From positions 72,307 to 136,306 of the forward strand of contig CAKPFM010000003.1 in NCBI GenBank assembly GCA_934153945.1: a stretch of 64,000 nt of DNA, given 5' to 3'. Under the pieces are notes generated by a model that was not told the DNA's origin, did no database searches, and worked only from the letters and a program-made list of their open reading frames with translations. Origin of the DNA: an uncultured Bacilli bacterium (GTDB lineage Bacteria > Bacillota_I > Bacilli_A > RF39 > UBA660). Shown here piece by piece: positions 17,440-27,153 of the stretch (positions within the stretch are counted from its first letter, which is position 1; the number at the start of each line of letters is the position of its first letter). The position numbers and the translations under genes were made by a program.

Positions 17440-19362
17440 TTATCTTTCTCTTACAGTAATAACTGGTCTTATTGTAATGTTTTGATAAGAATTTTCTATC
17501 GTATTAACATTATTTGCTGCATAATATCCAGCTTTTGCATAATAAATAGTTAAAGGATTTACACCGTCACCTAGTTTAACATTATCACAAGTAATTGAAA
17601 ATTTACTTTCAGTCTGTGTTTTACAACTAGCTTCAGTAGTACTAAAATTACACAAACACAAATATTTTTTAATTGTACTATCATTAACATAAAAATTTGT
17701 AAAATAAATAACATAAGCATAATAATTAGCATTTAATGTTTTCGTTGCATAGCCTAAAGTTCCATTATAAGCAAATGTAGAAGCTGGATTTTCAATATTG
17801 GTATTTCTTATACAATTTTGTGACGTGACGACAGAAGTTGATGAAAGAGGCGCATATAAATTAGAATTTGTAGCTGTACTTACATTAGTACAAGTACTTC
17901 GATTCGAAATACTATCGTGTAAAGAAGATATACTCTCTAATGAAGAACCGTATCCATTGTAGCCAACCACTTTAGAACCTTTTGTATAAGTAGTATAGCT
18001 TAAATTTCCACTACCTGTTGCATAAGCTGCCAAAGATTCAGATACATCCATTAACCAAAATGGTAGACCATTATCATTTGATATTTCAGTTGACACTTCG
18101 TCTTTTGTTGGTATTCTAACATAGCTACTAGACGTGTTATCAAAAATAATCGCTGAATTTGTTACATCCTTTTCTAAATCTGGATATTCTTTAATAAAAT
18201 CACTATTTAAAATCTTTTTGATATCCGAAGTTTCCCATGATGTTCCACCATATGCTCCCGATTTATAAGAAGATGCTAATACCATTGTAGTACTATCACC
18301 ATTATCAGAAATTACTTTCCAATCAGCTCCAGCATAATTTATAGCAGCACCTTTTTCATAATTTCCAACTGGTATACCATTAAATGTTGAAATATTATCA
18401 ACCGTAGAGCAATGCTCATTATTAGATGAATCAATTGCACATACCTTATAATAGTATGTTGTATCAGCTTGCGTAGTCAATTCACAAGAATTTACAGTAG
18501 AACTTTGAAATTGAGTTGATTCAAAATTTACTGATTGATCATAATAACATTTATATGAAGTTATAAAATCGTTATTATCTATTTTATATTCTAAAGTAAT
18601 ACTAGATCCTCTATTTGAAATTTTTGTAATGGTTGGTATATATTCATCATATATTATAGTTACTGTTATTCTTGATTTTTTATTTCCTGATTTTGCTATA
18701 ATTGTTACTTGTCCTTCTTTTATACCAGTTATTACACCTTTATTGTTTATAGTTGCTACTGAAGTATCTGAACTTGTCCAAGAAACAACTGATTCACTTC
18801 CATCAATTGTTTCTACACTTGCTTTTAACTCTAATGTATTTCCAACTACAATTGAATAACTATCTGGTTTTTCGATTTTTATACTTGTTACATTTGAACT
18901 ACTTGTAAATTTACCTGTTACTACACATCTTCTACTATTATCACAATATATAGAATATCCATTTATTACTAATTCTGCTTCTTCTACATCTTGTTTTCCA
19001 ATTATTATATATCCATCTGTTGGCTTTGTTCCTTTTATATTTACCACATTATTTAGATATATATTACTTGCTTCCTTATTGAAATCTGAATGTTCATTTA
19101 AATATTCTAGCTCTGAGTATTCATATTCAGTATTTTCTTCTACTTTATATATTCTCTCCCTTTCTATAGTTTTTCCACTAAGCAACTCTTCTGTTACCAT
19201 TGCTTCTTCTAATGATTTTAAATATCCTACAGCAGATCCTATTGCTGAATTTTTTCTAGAATCTTCTATCACATTTAATATTATTGGCGTAGTAATAAGT
19301 GTTACTATACCTAATATTACTATAACTGCTAATAATTCTATTAATGTAAAACCCTTTTTCAT
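17440..19362 (-). CDS. Prepilin-like surface protein with Ig-like and Fn3-like domains
   Basis: This 640-residue protein starts with a type IV prepilin signal, MKKGFTLIELLAVIVILG, with cleavage expected after Gly4 and Glu at +5. It continues with a pseudopilin stalk (ITTPIILNVIEDSRKNSAIGSA), a BIG2 bacterial Ig-like domain (about 163-240, with SWTSSDTSVATINNKGVI), an Fn3-like domain (about 243-325) and a Cys-containing globular C-terminal region ending IRPVITVRER. That last region resembles the C-terminal domain of the paired proteins at 31-33 kb (same RPxxTL-type ending). The start at 19362 follows GGAGAG. No pilus ATPase or prepilin peptidase is in the window, so export and cleavage must rely on genes elsewhere. 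Confidence 0.88.
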   Translation of the reverse strand: MKKGFTLIELLAVIVILGIVTLITTPIILNVIEDSRKNSAIGSAVGYLKSLEEAMVTEELLSGKTIERERIYKVEENTEYEYSELEYLNEHSDFNKEASNIYLNNVVNIKGTKPTDGYIIIGKQDVEEAELVINGYSIYCDNSRRCVVTGKFTSSSNVTSIKIEKPDSYSIVVGNTLELKASVETIDGSESVVSWTSSDTSVATINNKGVITGIKEGQVTIIAKSGNKKSRITVTIIYDEYIPTITKISNRGSSITLEYKIDNNDFITSYKCYYDQSVNFESTQFQSSTVNSCELTTQADTTYYYKVCAIDSSNNEHCSTVDNISTFNGIPVGNYEKGAAINYAGADWKVISDNGDSTTMVLASSYKSGAYGGTSWETSDIKKILNSDFIKEYPDLEKDVTNSAIIFDNTSSSYVRIPTKDEVSTEISNDNGLPFWLMDVSESLAAYATGSGNLSYTTYTKGSKVVGYNGYGSSLESISSLHDSISNRSTCTNVSTATNSNLYAPLSSTSVVTSQNCIRNTNIENPASTFAYNGTLGYATKTLNANYYAYVIYFTNFYVNDSTIKKYLCLCNFSTTEASCKTQTESKFSITCDNVKLGDGVNPLTIYYAKAGYYAANNVNTIENSYQNITIRPVITVRER

Positions 19363-19554
19363 AAACTTCTCTCCTCGTAATAATTGACCGTGTAAATTCA
19401 TCTTCAAATATTCTATTTAATTTGCTCTTTCTCCAAATGTTTTTTTATATAAAATATTATATCATTTTTTTTATAATTTTAAAAGTGTTAGTTAATTTTA
19501 TCATACAGAAAAAGAAAATAGTATAATTTTTTCATATATATTTAAATTAATATA

Positions 19555-19592
19555 CAAAAAATATCCTAACGCTTTCATAAAGTCGTTAGGAT
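19555..19592 (-). terminator. Terminator of the lgt-trxB unit
   Basis: ATCCTAACG pairs with CGTTAGGAT, followed by ATTTTTTG on the minus strand. Confidence 0.9.
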
Positions 19593-19597
19593 TCAAT

Positions 19598-20479
19598 CTA
19601 TTTAATATTACTTGCAGCTATAGCTCCTTCACTAGCAGCTGTTATTATTTGATATAAATCTTTTTTTATAATGTCACCACAGGCATAAATACCATCAATA
19701 TTTGTTTTCATTTTATTATCAACTAGTATGTATCCATTCTCTAAATTTAAATTTATATTTTTTATAAAAGGTAATGTTGGTATTAAACCTATATAAATAA
19801 ATAAACCATCTACTTTTAATGTTTGATTATTTAATATAAGACTATCTAAATACCCATTATTTTCTTTTAGTTCTTTTATTTGCTCATTATAAATTATTTT
19901 AATATTATTTAAATTTTTTACTTCATTAATTAATTCATAATCAGCTCTTAATTTTTCACTTCTATTTATTATAGTTACATTATTACATATTTTTGACAAA
20001 TATATTGCTGCTTCTAATGCACTATTTCCTCCACCTAGAATTGCTACATCTTTATTTTTGTAAAAAAATCCATCACAAGTAGCACAGTAACTAATTCCTT
20101 TTCCTAGTAAATTATTTTCATTTTCTAAGTCTAATTTTCTAGGTATTCTTCCTGTTGCTATTATAATATTTTTTGTTAAATATGTATTATTTTTTGTTAC
20201 AACTTCTTTTACATCATTATTTTTTATATCTAATACTTCTTCATATTTAATTTCAATATTTAAATTTTTTATTTGTTTTTTTAAATTTTCTGAAAATGTA
20301 AATCCATCAGTAGAAGTAATTGTTGGATAATTTTCTATTTCTGATGTATTTATTATTTGTCCACCGATTGCTTTTTTTTCTAACATTAATATATTAAGTC
20401 CAGCTCTTTTTAAATATATTGAAGCAGTACATCCAGATATACCTGCTCCAATAATTATACAATCAAAAGTTTGATTCAT
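19598..20479 (-). CDS. trxB: Thioredoxin reductase
   Basis: This 293-residue flavoenzyme moves electrons from NADPH to thioredoxin. It shows the FAD motif GAGISGCTAS, the redox pair CATCDG, the NADPH motif GGGNSALEAA and the C-terminal FAD site GIYACGDI. It is slightly shorter than the usual 305-320. Its start overlaps the 3' end of lgt and has no good ribosome site, so translation is probably coupled to lgt. Confidence 0.96.
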   Translation of the reverse strand: MNQTFDCIIIGAGISGCTASIYLKRAGLNILMLEKKAIGGQIINTSEIENYPTITSTDGFTFSENLKKQIKNLNIEIKYEEVLDIKNNDVKEVVTKNNTYLTKNIIIATGRIPRKLDLENENNLLGKGISYCATCDGFFYKNKDVAILGGGNSALEAAIYLSKICNNVTIINRSEKLRADYELINEVKNLNNIKIIYNEQIKELKENNGYLDSLILNNQTLKVDGLFIYIGLIPTLPFIKNINLNLENGYILVDNKMKTNIDGIYACGDIIKKDLYQIITAASEGAIAASNIK

Positions 20480-21278
20480 TTGTATTTTTTATATCATTAT
20501 ATTTGTTAGAAAAAACTGAACCTTGGCGTAGTTTTATAAAGTATATAACACCTATTATAACCATTGCCACTGAAACTAACTGAGCAACTCTAATATTACC
20601 TAACATTAAACTATCTGTTCTTAATCCTTCTATTATAAATCTTTCAATACCATATAGTATTAAATATATGCAGCTTGTTTGACCTATTTTTGTATATTTA
20701 TTACCTCTAATTATGAGTAGAATTATAAATAATATAAAGCACCATACAGATTCTATTAAAAATGTAGGTATATAATATGAACCATTAATATGCATACCTT
20801 CTATTATAAAATTTGGTAAATGCCAAGCTTTTAGTGCTTCTAAAGTAGTTACTGCACCATGAGCTTCGCCATTAAAGAAATTACCCCATCTTCCTATTGC
20901 TTGACCTAAAGCTACACTTACTACTAAAATATCTAACATTCTTTTCCAATCTACTTTATATTTTTTACAATATAGTACTAGAAAAATAAATCCAGCTATT
21001 AAACCGCCATGTATAGCAAGGCCACCTTCCCATATTTTAAAGATTGCTATCGGATTAACTGAATAATAATCTAGATTAAATATTACATAGTATAGTCTAG
21101 CACCTATTATTGATATAGGTATTGTATAAAAGAATAAATTAATCATAAAATCTTCACTGATTTTCCATTTTTTTGCTTCATTTAAGGCTAAAGTACCACC
21201 TAATAGAAATGCTATAAAAATCATTACTGTATACCAATATATTGTAATTGGTCCTAATTCTATTAATATAGGATTCAT
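20463..21278 (-). CDS. lgt: Prolipoprotein diacylglyceryl transferase
   Basis: This 271-residue membrane enzyme adds diacylglycerol from phosphatidylglycerol to the lipobox Cys. It has seven membrane segments, the HGGLIAGF motif and the signature GRWGNFFNGEAHG with the essential Arg and Asn. A lipoprotein substrate with a lipobox is encoded at 30676. It lies upstream of trxB in one operon, a common Firmicute pairing. Confidence 0.97.
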   Translation of the reverse strand: MNPILIELGPITIYWYTVMIFIAFLLGGTLALNEAKKWKISEDFMINLFFYTIPISIIGARLYYVIFNLDYYSVNPIAIFKIWEGGLAIHGGLIAGFIFLVLYCKKYKVDWKRMLDILVVSVALGQAIGRWGNFFNGEAHGAVTTLEALKAWHLPNFIIEGMHINGSYYIPTFLIESVWCFILFIILLIIRGNKYTKIGQTSCIYLILYGIERFIIEGLRTDSLMLGNIRVAQLVSVAMVIIGVIYFIKLRQGSVFSNKYNDIKNTNESNF

Positions 21279-21338
21279 TGTATACCTTCTTTCATATTTT
21301 AATTATATCATAGATTAAATGATATTGTATTTTAAATT

Positions 21339-23285
21339 TTATTGACTTTTTAATTCAAATAGAATATCTCTCAATTCTGTTGCTCTTTCAAAATCTAGAT
21401 TACGAGCACATTCTTTCATTTCTTTTTCTATTTTAATAATTAAATCTTGTTTTTCTTTTTTACTTAGTTGTGGAGTATCTTTTTCTTCTATTTCTTTATT
21501 ATTACTAATCAAATCTCTTATTTCTTTCTTTATTGTTGTTGGTATTATGTTATGTTCCTGATTATATTTTTCTTGAATTTCCCTTCTTCTTTTTGTTTCT
21601 TTTATTGCTTTATCCATAGCATCACTTATTTTATCAGCATACATTATTACATGACCATTTGAATTACGTGCTGCTCTTCCTATTGTTTGAATTAAACTTC
21701 TATCACTTCTTAGGAATCCTTGTTTATCAGCATCCATAATAGCTATTAAAGATACTTCTGGTATATCTATACCTTCTCTTAGTAAGTTTATTCCTACTAC
21801 AACATTATATTTACCTAATCTTAAATCTCTAATTATTTTCATTCTTTCTAATGTTTTAATTTCACTATGTAAGTAAGCTACTTTTATATCTAATTTTTTT
21901 AAATAATCTGTTAATTCTTCTGCCATTCTAATAGTTAATGTTGTTATTAATACTCTTTCATCTTTTTCTATTCTTAAATTTATTTCACTAACTAAATCAT
22001 CTATTTGTCCATTTGTAGGTTTAACTTCTATTTCTGGATCTAGTAATCCTGTTGGTCTTATTATTTGTTCTACTACTTTACTTGCTTTTTCTAGTTCATA
22101 ATCACCAGGTGTAGCTGATACGCAAATTACTTGATTTATCTTTTTTTCAAATTCATCAAATTTTAAAGGTCTATTATCAAGGGCACTTGGTAGTCTAAAT
22201 CCATAATCAACTAAAACACTTTTTCTTGCTTGATCTCCATTATACATTCCTCTAACTTGTGGTATTGTAACATGGGATTCATCTATTACCATTAAGAAAT
22301 CTTTAGGAAAGAAATCCAATAATGTTGTTGGTGTTTCTCCTGCTTTTTTAAGAGCTAAATGTCTTGAATAATTTTCTACTCCTCTACAGCTTCCTGTTTC
22401 TGATAACATTTCCAAATCATAGTTTGTTCTTTCCATTAGTCTTTGATATTCTAATAATTTATTTTCTTTTTTGAAATATTCTAGTCTTTCTTTTAATTCT
22501 ATTCTTATATTTTCTATTGCTTTTCTTAATTTTTCTTCATTTACTACAAAGTGTGAAGCAGCAAATAATGATATTGAATTTTTACTATTTAATATACTTC
22601 CAGTTACTGTATCAATCTCATATATTTTTTCTATTTCATCACCAAAAAAATCGACTCTAATACATTTACCATGTTCATTTACTGGCATTATTTCTAGTAT
22701 ATCCCCTCTAGCTCTAAATGTCCCTCTTTTTAAATCTAAATTATTTCTTTCATAAAACATATTTATTAGATTCAACATTACTTCTTCCCTTGTAATATTA
22801 TCACCAACATTTAACGTCATCATTGTATTTTTATAATCTTCTACTTCTCCTATACCATATATACATGATACTGAAGCTACTACAATTACATCATTATGAG
22901 TTAAAAGTGCAGAAGTAGCTGCGTGTCTTAGCTCATCTATTTCATCATTTATTGATGCATCTTTTTCTATATATGTATCTGAAGATGCCACATATGCTTC
23001 AGGTTGATAATAATCATAGTAAGATACAAAATAGCATACGTGGTTTTCTGGAAACAACTCTTTAAGCTCTGCGTATAATTGCCCTGCAAGTGTCTTATTA
23101 TGGGCTAAAACTAGGGTTGGTTTATTTACTTTTTCTATTACGTTTGCAATCGTAAAAGTTTTTCCAGTCCCCGTTGCCCCTAATAAAACTTGGCATTTCT
23201 CACCATTAAGGGTTCCTTCAACTAATGAATTTATTGCCTCTGGTTGATCTCCACTAGGTGTATATTTTGACTCTAATTTAAACAT
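21339..23285 (-). CDS. uvrB: Excinuclease ABC subunit B
   Basis: This 648-residue helicase-like subunit verifies DNA damage in nucleotide excision repair. It shows Walker A GATGTGKTFT, the beta-hairpin SYYDYYQPEAYV, the DESH box, the helicase VI motif QTIGRAARN and a C-terminal UVR domain (about 612-646) that binds UvrC. AAAAGGAGG precedes the start. uvrA and uvrC are not in the window, and I see no clear LexA box upstream. Confidence 0.98.
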   Translation of the reverse strand: MFKLESKYTPSGDQPEAINSLVEGTLNGEKCQVLLGATGTGKTFTIANVIEKVNKPTLVLAHNKTLAGQLYAELKELFPENHVCYFVSYYDYYQPEAYVASSDTYIEKDASINDEIDELRHAATSALLTHNDVIVVASVSCIYGIGEVEDYKNTMMTLNVGDNITREEVMLNLINMFYERNNLDLKRGTFRARGDILEIMPVNEHGKCIRVDFFGDEIEKIYEIDTVTGSILNSKNSISLFAASHFVVNEEKLRKAIENIRIELKERLEYFKKENKLLEYQRLMERTNYDLEMLSETGSCRGVENYSRHLALKKAGETPTTLLDFFPKDFLMVIDESHVTIPQVRGMYNGDQARKSVLVDYGFRLPSALDNRPLKFDEFEKKINQVICVSATPGDYELEKASKVVEQIIRPTGLLDPEIEVKPTNGQIDDLVSEINLRIEKDERVLITTLTIRMAEELTDYLKKLDIKVAYLHSEIKTLERMKIIRDLRLGKYNVVVGINLLREGIDIPEVSLIAIMDADKQGFLRSDRSLIQTIGRAARNSNGHVIMYADKISDAMDKAIKETKRRREIQEKYNQEHNIIPTTIKKEIRDLISNNKEIEEKDTPQLSKKEKQDLIIKIEKEMKECARNLDFERATELRDILFELKSQ

Positions 23286-23329
23286 AATGACCTCCTTTTT
23301 AACTATTTGTATTTTATCATTTTATATAC

Positions 23330-23362
23330 AATAAAACAAGGTAACTTTCAAAACACCTTGTT
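23330..23362 (-). terminator. Terminator of the gene ending at 23374
   Basis: AACAAGGT pairs with ACCTTGTT and is followed by TTATT on the minus strand. It separates this gene from uvrB. Confidence 0.75.
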
Positions 23363-23373
23363 CTTATTATCAT

Positions 23374-24303
23374 CTATTTTTTAATTAAACTATTGTTCCA
23401 TCTTAACAATTTTATTTTATTTAAACAGTTATCTCCTTGAAGATTGTGTTCTTTATATAATTCCAATTGATGATTGTATCCAACATCACTTATTAAGTAT
23501 TCATTTATTTCTTTTATAAAATTATCATTATTTAATCTACTATGTAATTCTTGTATATTTTCATCTTCATATAATGATAGTAAATATAATCCTGTTATAT
23601 CTTCTAAATAACTACATTTTGAGTTTTTAAAATATCTATTATTAAATACACACATATTTCCTTTTATAGCAATCATTATTATATCATGATAATATTTCTT
23701 TAACATTTCATTTTCACTAACTTCATATTCATAAATAAAATGTTCTAATGCAATTATTCCATTTTTTAATATAGTCCAATCTACTAATGGATTAGCAATA
23801 ACCTTTAAATTATAAATTAACAATTCGTCCTTTTTAGGCAGCATAGTAAACAATGGCTCAGACGAAGTACCAATAGGAATATTTGGATCTTTAATCAAAT
23901 TTTCTCTTACCATATCAATATATATTTTATATAGATTATCTGAATCTATTCTAATAATATATTTTAATAATGATTCATCATAAATATGTTCTTGATTCCA
24001 TATTTTTAAAATTTTATTTTCTATTTCTTTAAATGAATCAATATTATATTTTTCAGCAAATATTATTAAGTTCTTTAAGTAATTTATAATTTTATGATTC
24101 AAATTATTATCATCTATTGAATTATGTAAATAATTTAAAGTTTTTTCCATATCTATATATTTGAAATTATTATTTATTAATATTTTTTCTTTTACAATCT
24201 GAATACTTTCATTATCTTCTAATATCCCATTTGACAAAATTAGTAAATAATTCATTTCACTAATCAAGTTATAGTATTCTTCTATAATAATCGTTAATGC
24301 CAT
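23374..24303 (-). CDS. Hypothetical protein, helical, no recognised family
   Basis: This 309-residue protein has a strong ribosome site (AGGAGGAAAT) and a terminator, so it is a real single-gene unit. It has no signal peptide and is rich in Asn, Ile, Leu and Glu. The helical pattern could be an alpha-solenoid, but I see no diagnostic motif. It lies in an accessory stretch with a Nudix gene and a decayed surface-protein gene. The 230 bp upstream (24304-24532) hold only the Nudix terminator and AT-rich sequence. Confidence 0.75.
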   Translation of the reverse strand: MALTIIIEEYYNLISEMNYLLILSNGILEDNESIQIVKEKILINNNFKYIDMEKTLNYLHNSIDDNNLNHKIINYLKNLIIFAEKYNIDSFKEIENKILKIWNQEHIYDESLLKYIIRIDSDNLYKIYIDMVRENLIKDPNIPIGTSSEPLFTMLPKKDELLIYNLKVIANPLVDWTILKNGIIALEHFIYEYEVSENEMLKKYYHDIIMIAIKGNMCVFNNRYFKNSKCSYLEDITGLYLLSLYEDENIQELHSRLNNDNFIKEINEYLISDVGYNHQLELYKEHNLQGDNCLNKIKLLRWNNSLIKK

Positions 24304-24514
24304 ATTTCCTCCTACAAATCAATAATATTATATGATTTAAAATTTCTTATTCAATAATTTCAATATAATATTAGGTTAATTGTGCAATTATTATTAGTGG
24401 ATGAATAAAAATCACAAATTACTAAATAAAACTAAATATTTTTCAGTAATCTATTTTAACACTAATTTAACAATAAAACAAGAAAAGCTACAATAATCAT
24501 TCCTAATTATAAAT

Positions 24515-24547
24515 ATAAAAAAAGAAAAATTTTTAAAATTTTTTCTT
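24515..24547 (-). terminator. Terminator of the Nudix gene
   Basis: AAGAAAAATTT pairs with AAATTTTTCTT, followed by a T-rich minus strand. The stem is A/T-rich and overlaps the last codons. Confidence 0.6.
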
Positions 24548-24943
24548 ATTTTTAACTGTATCAAAATATAGTTTAAATGTATCTGGATAAGTTAAATTAT
24601 CAGGCAAATTATCTGAGAACATTATTTCATCCATTTCAAATTGCTCTGGTAAATCTGTCATTTCAAAAATTTCACAATAACACAACAAACCATATGAACT
24701 AATTTTATAAACTGATATTGGCTCTATTTCTACTTTGGTAGCTCCAGTTTCTTCATACATTTCACGCTTAGCAGCTTCTAACCATGACTCACCTTCTTCA
24801 ATATGTCCTCCAGGAATTTCCCATCCTTCTCTTTTTTTATTATAACAAAATACATATTTTCCTTTATATTTACTAACACATACAACTCTAGTATATTCTT
24901 GTTCATCACAATAACCTAAATTAAATAATTGCACTTCTAACAT
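24533..24943 (-). CDS. Nudix hydrolase
   Basis: This 136-residue enzyme has a complete Nudix box, GGHIEEGESWLEAAKREMYEETGA (residues 45-68), with the REMYEE core that binds the metal. It should cleave a nucleoside diphosphate linked to another group; the substrate cannot be predicted. The family resembles MutT-like 8-oxo-dGTP enzymes. AGGAGGGTGAT is the ribosome site. Confidence 0.93.
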   Translation of the reverse strand: MLEVQLFNLGYCDEQEYTRVVCVSKYKGKYVFCYNKKREGWEIPGGHIEEGESWLEAAKREMYEETGATKVEIEPISVYKISSYGLLCYCEIFEMTDLPEQFEMDEIMFSDNLPDNLTYPDTFKLYFDTVKNKKKF

Positions 24944-24995
24944 ACTATCACCCTCCTAGTAGATTATACCACAAGTATAAAAATTTTGTTTTACA

Positions 24996-25430
24996 TTGCT
25001 TACATCTAATACTTCTGTAGTAAATATGATTGAAGGACTTACACTAACTAAAGATGCTGACAAAAAAAACTGGGGAAGTGGTGAATTAACCTATACTATA
25101 ACACTAGAAAATCAAACAGATACTACATATGTTAGTCCTGTAATAACAGATATCATTGATAATGGACTAGTTAAATTTGTTCCTGGTAGTGTAATGATTA
25201 ATGATGTAGCAGCAACAGAAGATGAATACTCATATAATGAAGCTAGTCATACATTAACTGTTAATTTAAAAGATATAGTAGCTGGCAGTACAACTACTCT
25301 CACGTTTCGCGTTGAAAAAAATTCATAATAGATATTTTGTATTAAGAAGTTGTTGTTATTTACACTATGATAATAAAACTTTACAAAGTAACTATATAAC
25401 TGTTATAAGTCCTATTAAAAAAATAGGGGT
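24996..25430 (+). pseudogene. Decayed DUF11-repeat surface protein
   Basis: A 110-codon frame without a convincing start or ribosome site encodes one DUF11 repeat: GSGELTYTITLENQ, NGLVKFVPGSVMINDVAA and LKDIVAGSTTTLTFRVE. At about 25315 the match moves to the next frame, where YDNKTLQSNYITV continues the same type of domain. A frameshift and a missing 5' end therefore mark this as the tail of a once larger surface protein. A plus-strand terminator follows at 25471. Confidence 0.75.
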
Positions 25431-25470
25431 GATAATTTTACATGTGGAACCCCATTTTGGAATATATAAT

Positions 25471-25495
25471 AAATCACCTTATGTGATTTTTATTC
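25471..25495 (+). terminator. Terminator after the DUF11 remnant
   Basis: AAATCAC pairs with GTGATTT and is followed by TTATTCTTTT. It is still intact although the gene has decayed. Confidence 0.75.
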
Positions 25496-25542
25496 TTTTA
25501 TTAGTATAATTTATATACTTTACATTTAAAAAAATTATTTAA

Positions 25543-25570
25543 ATAAAAAAGCAATTAAAATAATTGCTTT
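25543..25570 (-). terminator. Terminator of the ABC-2 exporter operon
   Basis: AAAGCAATTA pairs with TAATTGCTTT, followed by TTTATT on the minus strand. It overlaps the stop codon of the last permease gene. Confidence 0.85.
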
Positions 25571-26345
25571 AAGAACCTACACTTGTATATCTTTTTATAC
25601 CTAATTTAAATGATAATAATGATGGAATTACATAAATAAATACAATTAAAGGTGAAAACATATATAAAATATTGTTTGTTCTTCCTAATAAATATAATAA
25701 TGGATAATAATTTACAAAACCAAAAGGAATAATAATTGTAAAAAAAGTCATTATTTCTTTTTTAAATATACCTATTGGATATTGAGCTAAATGTTTACTA
25801 CCATCTGTAAATAAATTTCTTATTTCCAATCCTTGTACTGTATAAAAACAATATGATGCCATAAGTAAAAATAATGAGAAAAATATAGCTATAGAACTTA
25901 TTATCATCAATATTAAAGTAACAACTTTACATATATTTAAATCTATATTCAAATTATATAAAGAAATAAATAAAATTACGATAGATTGAACAATTCTTGA
26001 TATTTTGACAAAATCAATTTCCCACATAATAGATTGGAGTAATAAATTTTTTGGCCTTAAAAGTAATCTATCAAATTCACCATTTATTATTAAAGTATCA
26101 AATTTATCTATTCCTCTAGCAAATACTTGATTAATTGTATATCCCATTTGAATAATAGCAAAACATAATAGTACTTCATATACATTAAATCCTTTAATAT
26201 TATTAAAGCGACTAAATAAGGCTAAAATTATAAAATAATATGTAAAAAATACAAAAAATTGTGAAACAAAACCTATGATAAATGATTTCTTATATTCTAA
26301 AATAGACTTAAAATGCATTTTTAAAAATTCAAAATATAATTTCAT
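25569..26345 (-). CDS. ABC-2 type permease subunit (second permease)
   Basis: This protein of about 258 residues has six membrane segments and belongs to the uncharacterised ABC-2 permeases paired with ATPases of the COG4586 type. The GEFDRLLLRPKNLLLQSI cytosolic loop and the GLEIRNLFTDGSKHLAQYPIGIFK segment are typical. I chose the start at 26345 after AAGGTGG. It is last of three genes that form an exporter; the substrate is unknown. Confidence 0.9.
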   Translation of the reverse strand: MKLYFEFLKMHFKSILEYKKSFIIGFVSQFFVFFTYYFIILALFSRFNNIKGFNVYEVLLCFAIIQMGYTINQVFARGIDKFDTLIINGEFDRLLLRPKNLLLQSIMWEIDFVKISRIVQSIVILFISLYNLNIDLNICKVVTLILMIISSIAIFFSLFLLMASYCFYTVQGLEIRNLFTDGSKHLAQYPIGIFKKEIMTFFTIIIPFGFVNYYPLLYLLGRTNNILYMFSPLIVFIYVIPSLLSFKLGIKRYTSVGS

Positions 26346-26346
26346 A

Positions 26347-27153
26347 TTAACCACCTTGAATTAAAGCCTTTCTAGTAGATTTTTGAGCTAATAAATATCC
26401 AATAAGTAGTAATATAATTAACCAAATTATTCCATATAAAATATTTGGAAATGCTTCTATTATGGAAATGTTTCCAGAATATATCCTAAATGGTAAATCA
26501 CATATATATCTAAAAGGTAATATATTAGCGATTGTTTGAAGAAATGGTGGGAAAAATGATATTGGTACTGTGCCACCAGAAAATATTTCAGCAGAAACCA
26601 TAAATAATGACATAATTCCTTTTTCATCCAAAGTATATATAGTTATTAAATGATATATCATAGTAAATGATGTAATAACTAAACTAGATATAATTAAACT
26701 GATAACAAATAATATAAAACTAATAATATTTATAGGTAGTCCTAATTTATATGGATATGGTAATAATAAAGAAATTAATATAACAGGTAAAAATCTAAGT
26801 AATACATTTGATAATCTTGTACCATACATAGTTGCAAACCATTTTTTATAGAAGTTTATTGGTCTTACAAATTCATATGCAATATTACCATTTTTAATCA
26901 TTGACAACAATTCATTATCTTTAAACCAAGTATATACTAAAGCAAAGAATGCTTGATTTAACCATAAATAATCTACTAATTCTTGCCATTTCATTGGTAG
27001 AGAAGATTCTCCATTTGTTTCATAAAAGGCTAAATAAACAGATATAAATATAAATCCAAAGAATAATTGTGTCAATAATCCAGCAATTGCTGCTACTCTA
27101 TATTGAATACCATTTATAAATTTTAATTTAAATATTGATAAATAAGTTTTCAT
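26347..27153 (-). CDS. ABC-2 type permease subunit (first permease)
   Basis: This 268-residue protein has six membrane segments and includes GNIAYEFVRPINFYKKW and FSGGTVPISFFPPFLQTIANILPFRY (residues 187-212), which mark the family of permeases that work with the second permease and the COG4586-like ATPase. Its start overlaps the stop of the ATPase gene (ATGA), so expression is coupled. Confidence 0.9.
   Translation of the reverse strand: MKTYLSIFKLKFINGIQYRVAAIAGLLTQLFFGFIFISVYLAFYETNGESSLPMKWQELVDYLWLNQAFFALVYTWFKDNELLSMIKNGNIAYEFVRPINFYKKWFATMYGTRLSNVLLRFLPVILISLLLPYPYKLGLPINIISFILFVISLIISSLVITSFTMIYHLITIYTLDEKGIMSLFMVSAEIFSGGTVPISFFPPFLQTIANILPFRYICDLPFRIYSGNISIIEAFPNILYGIIWLIILLLIGYLLAQKSTRKALIQGG

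Noticed and set aside
25312..25509. Frame of 65 codons after the DUF11 fragment
   Set aside because: It has no ribosome site, and part of it (YDNKTLQSNYITV) reads as frameshifted DUF11 sequence, so it is included in the pseudogene.
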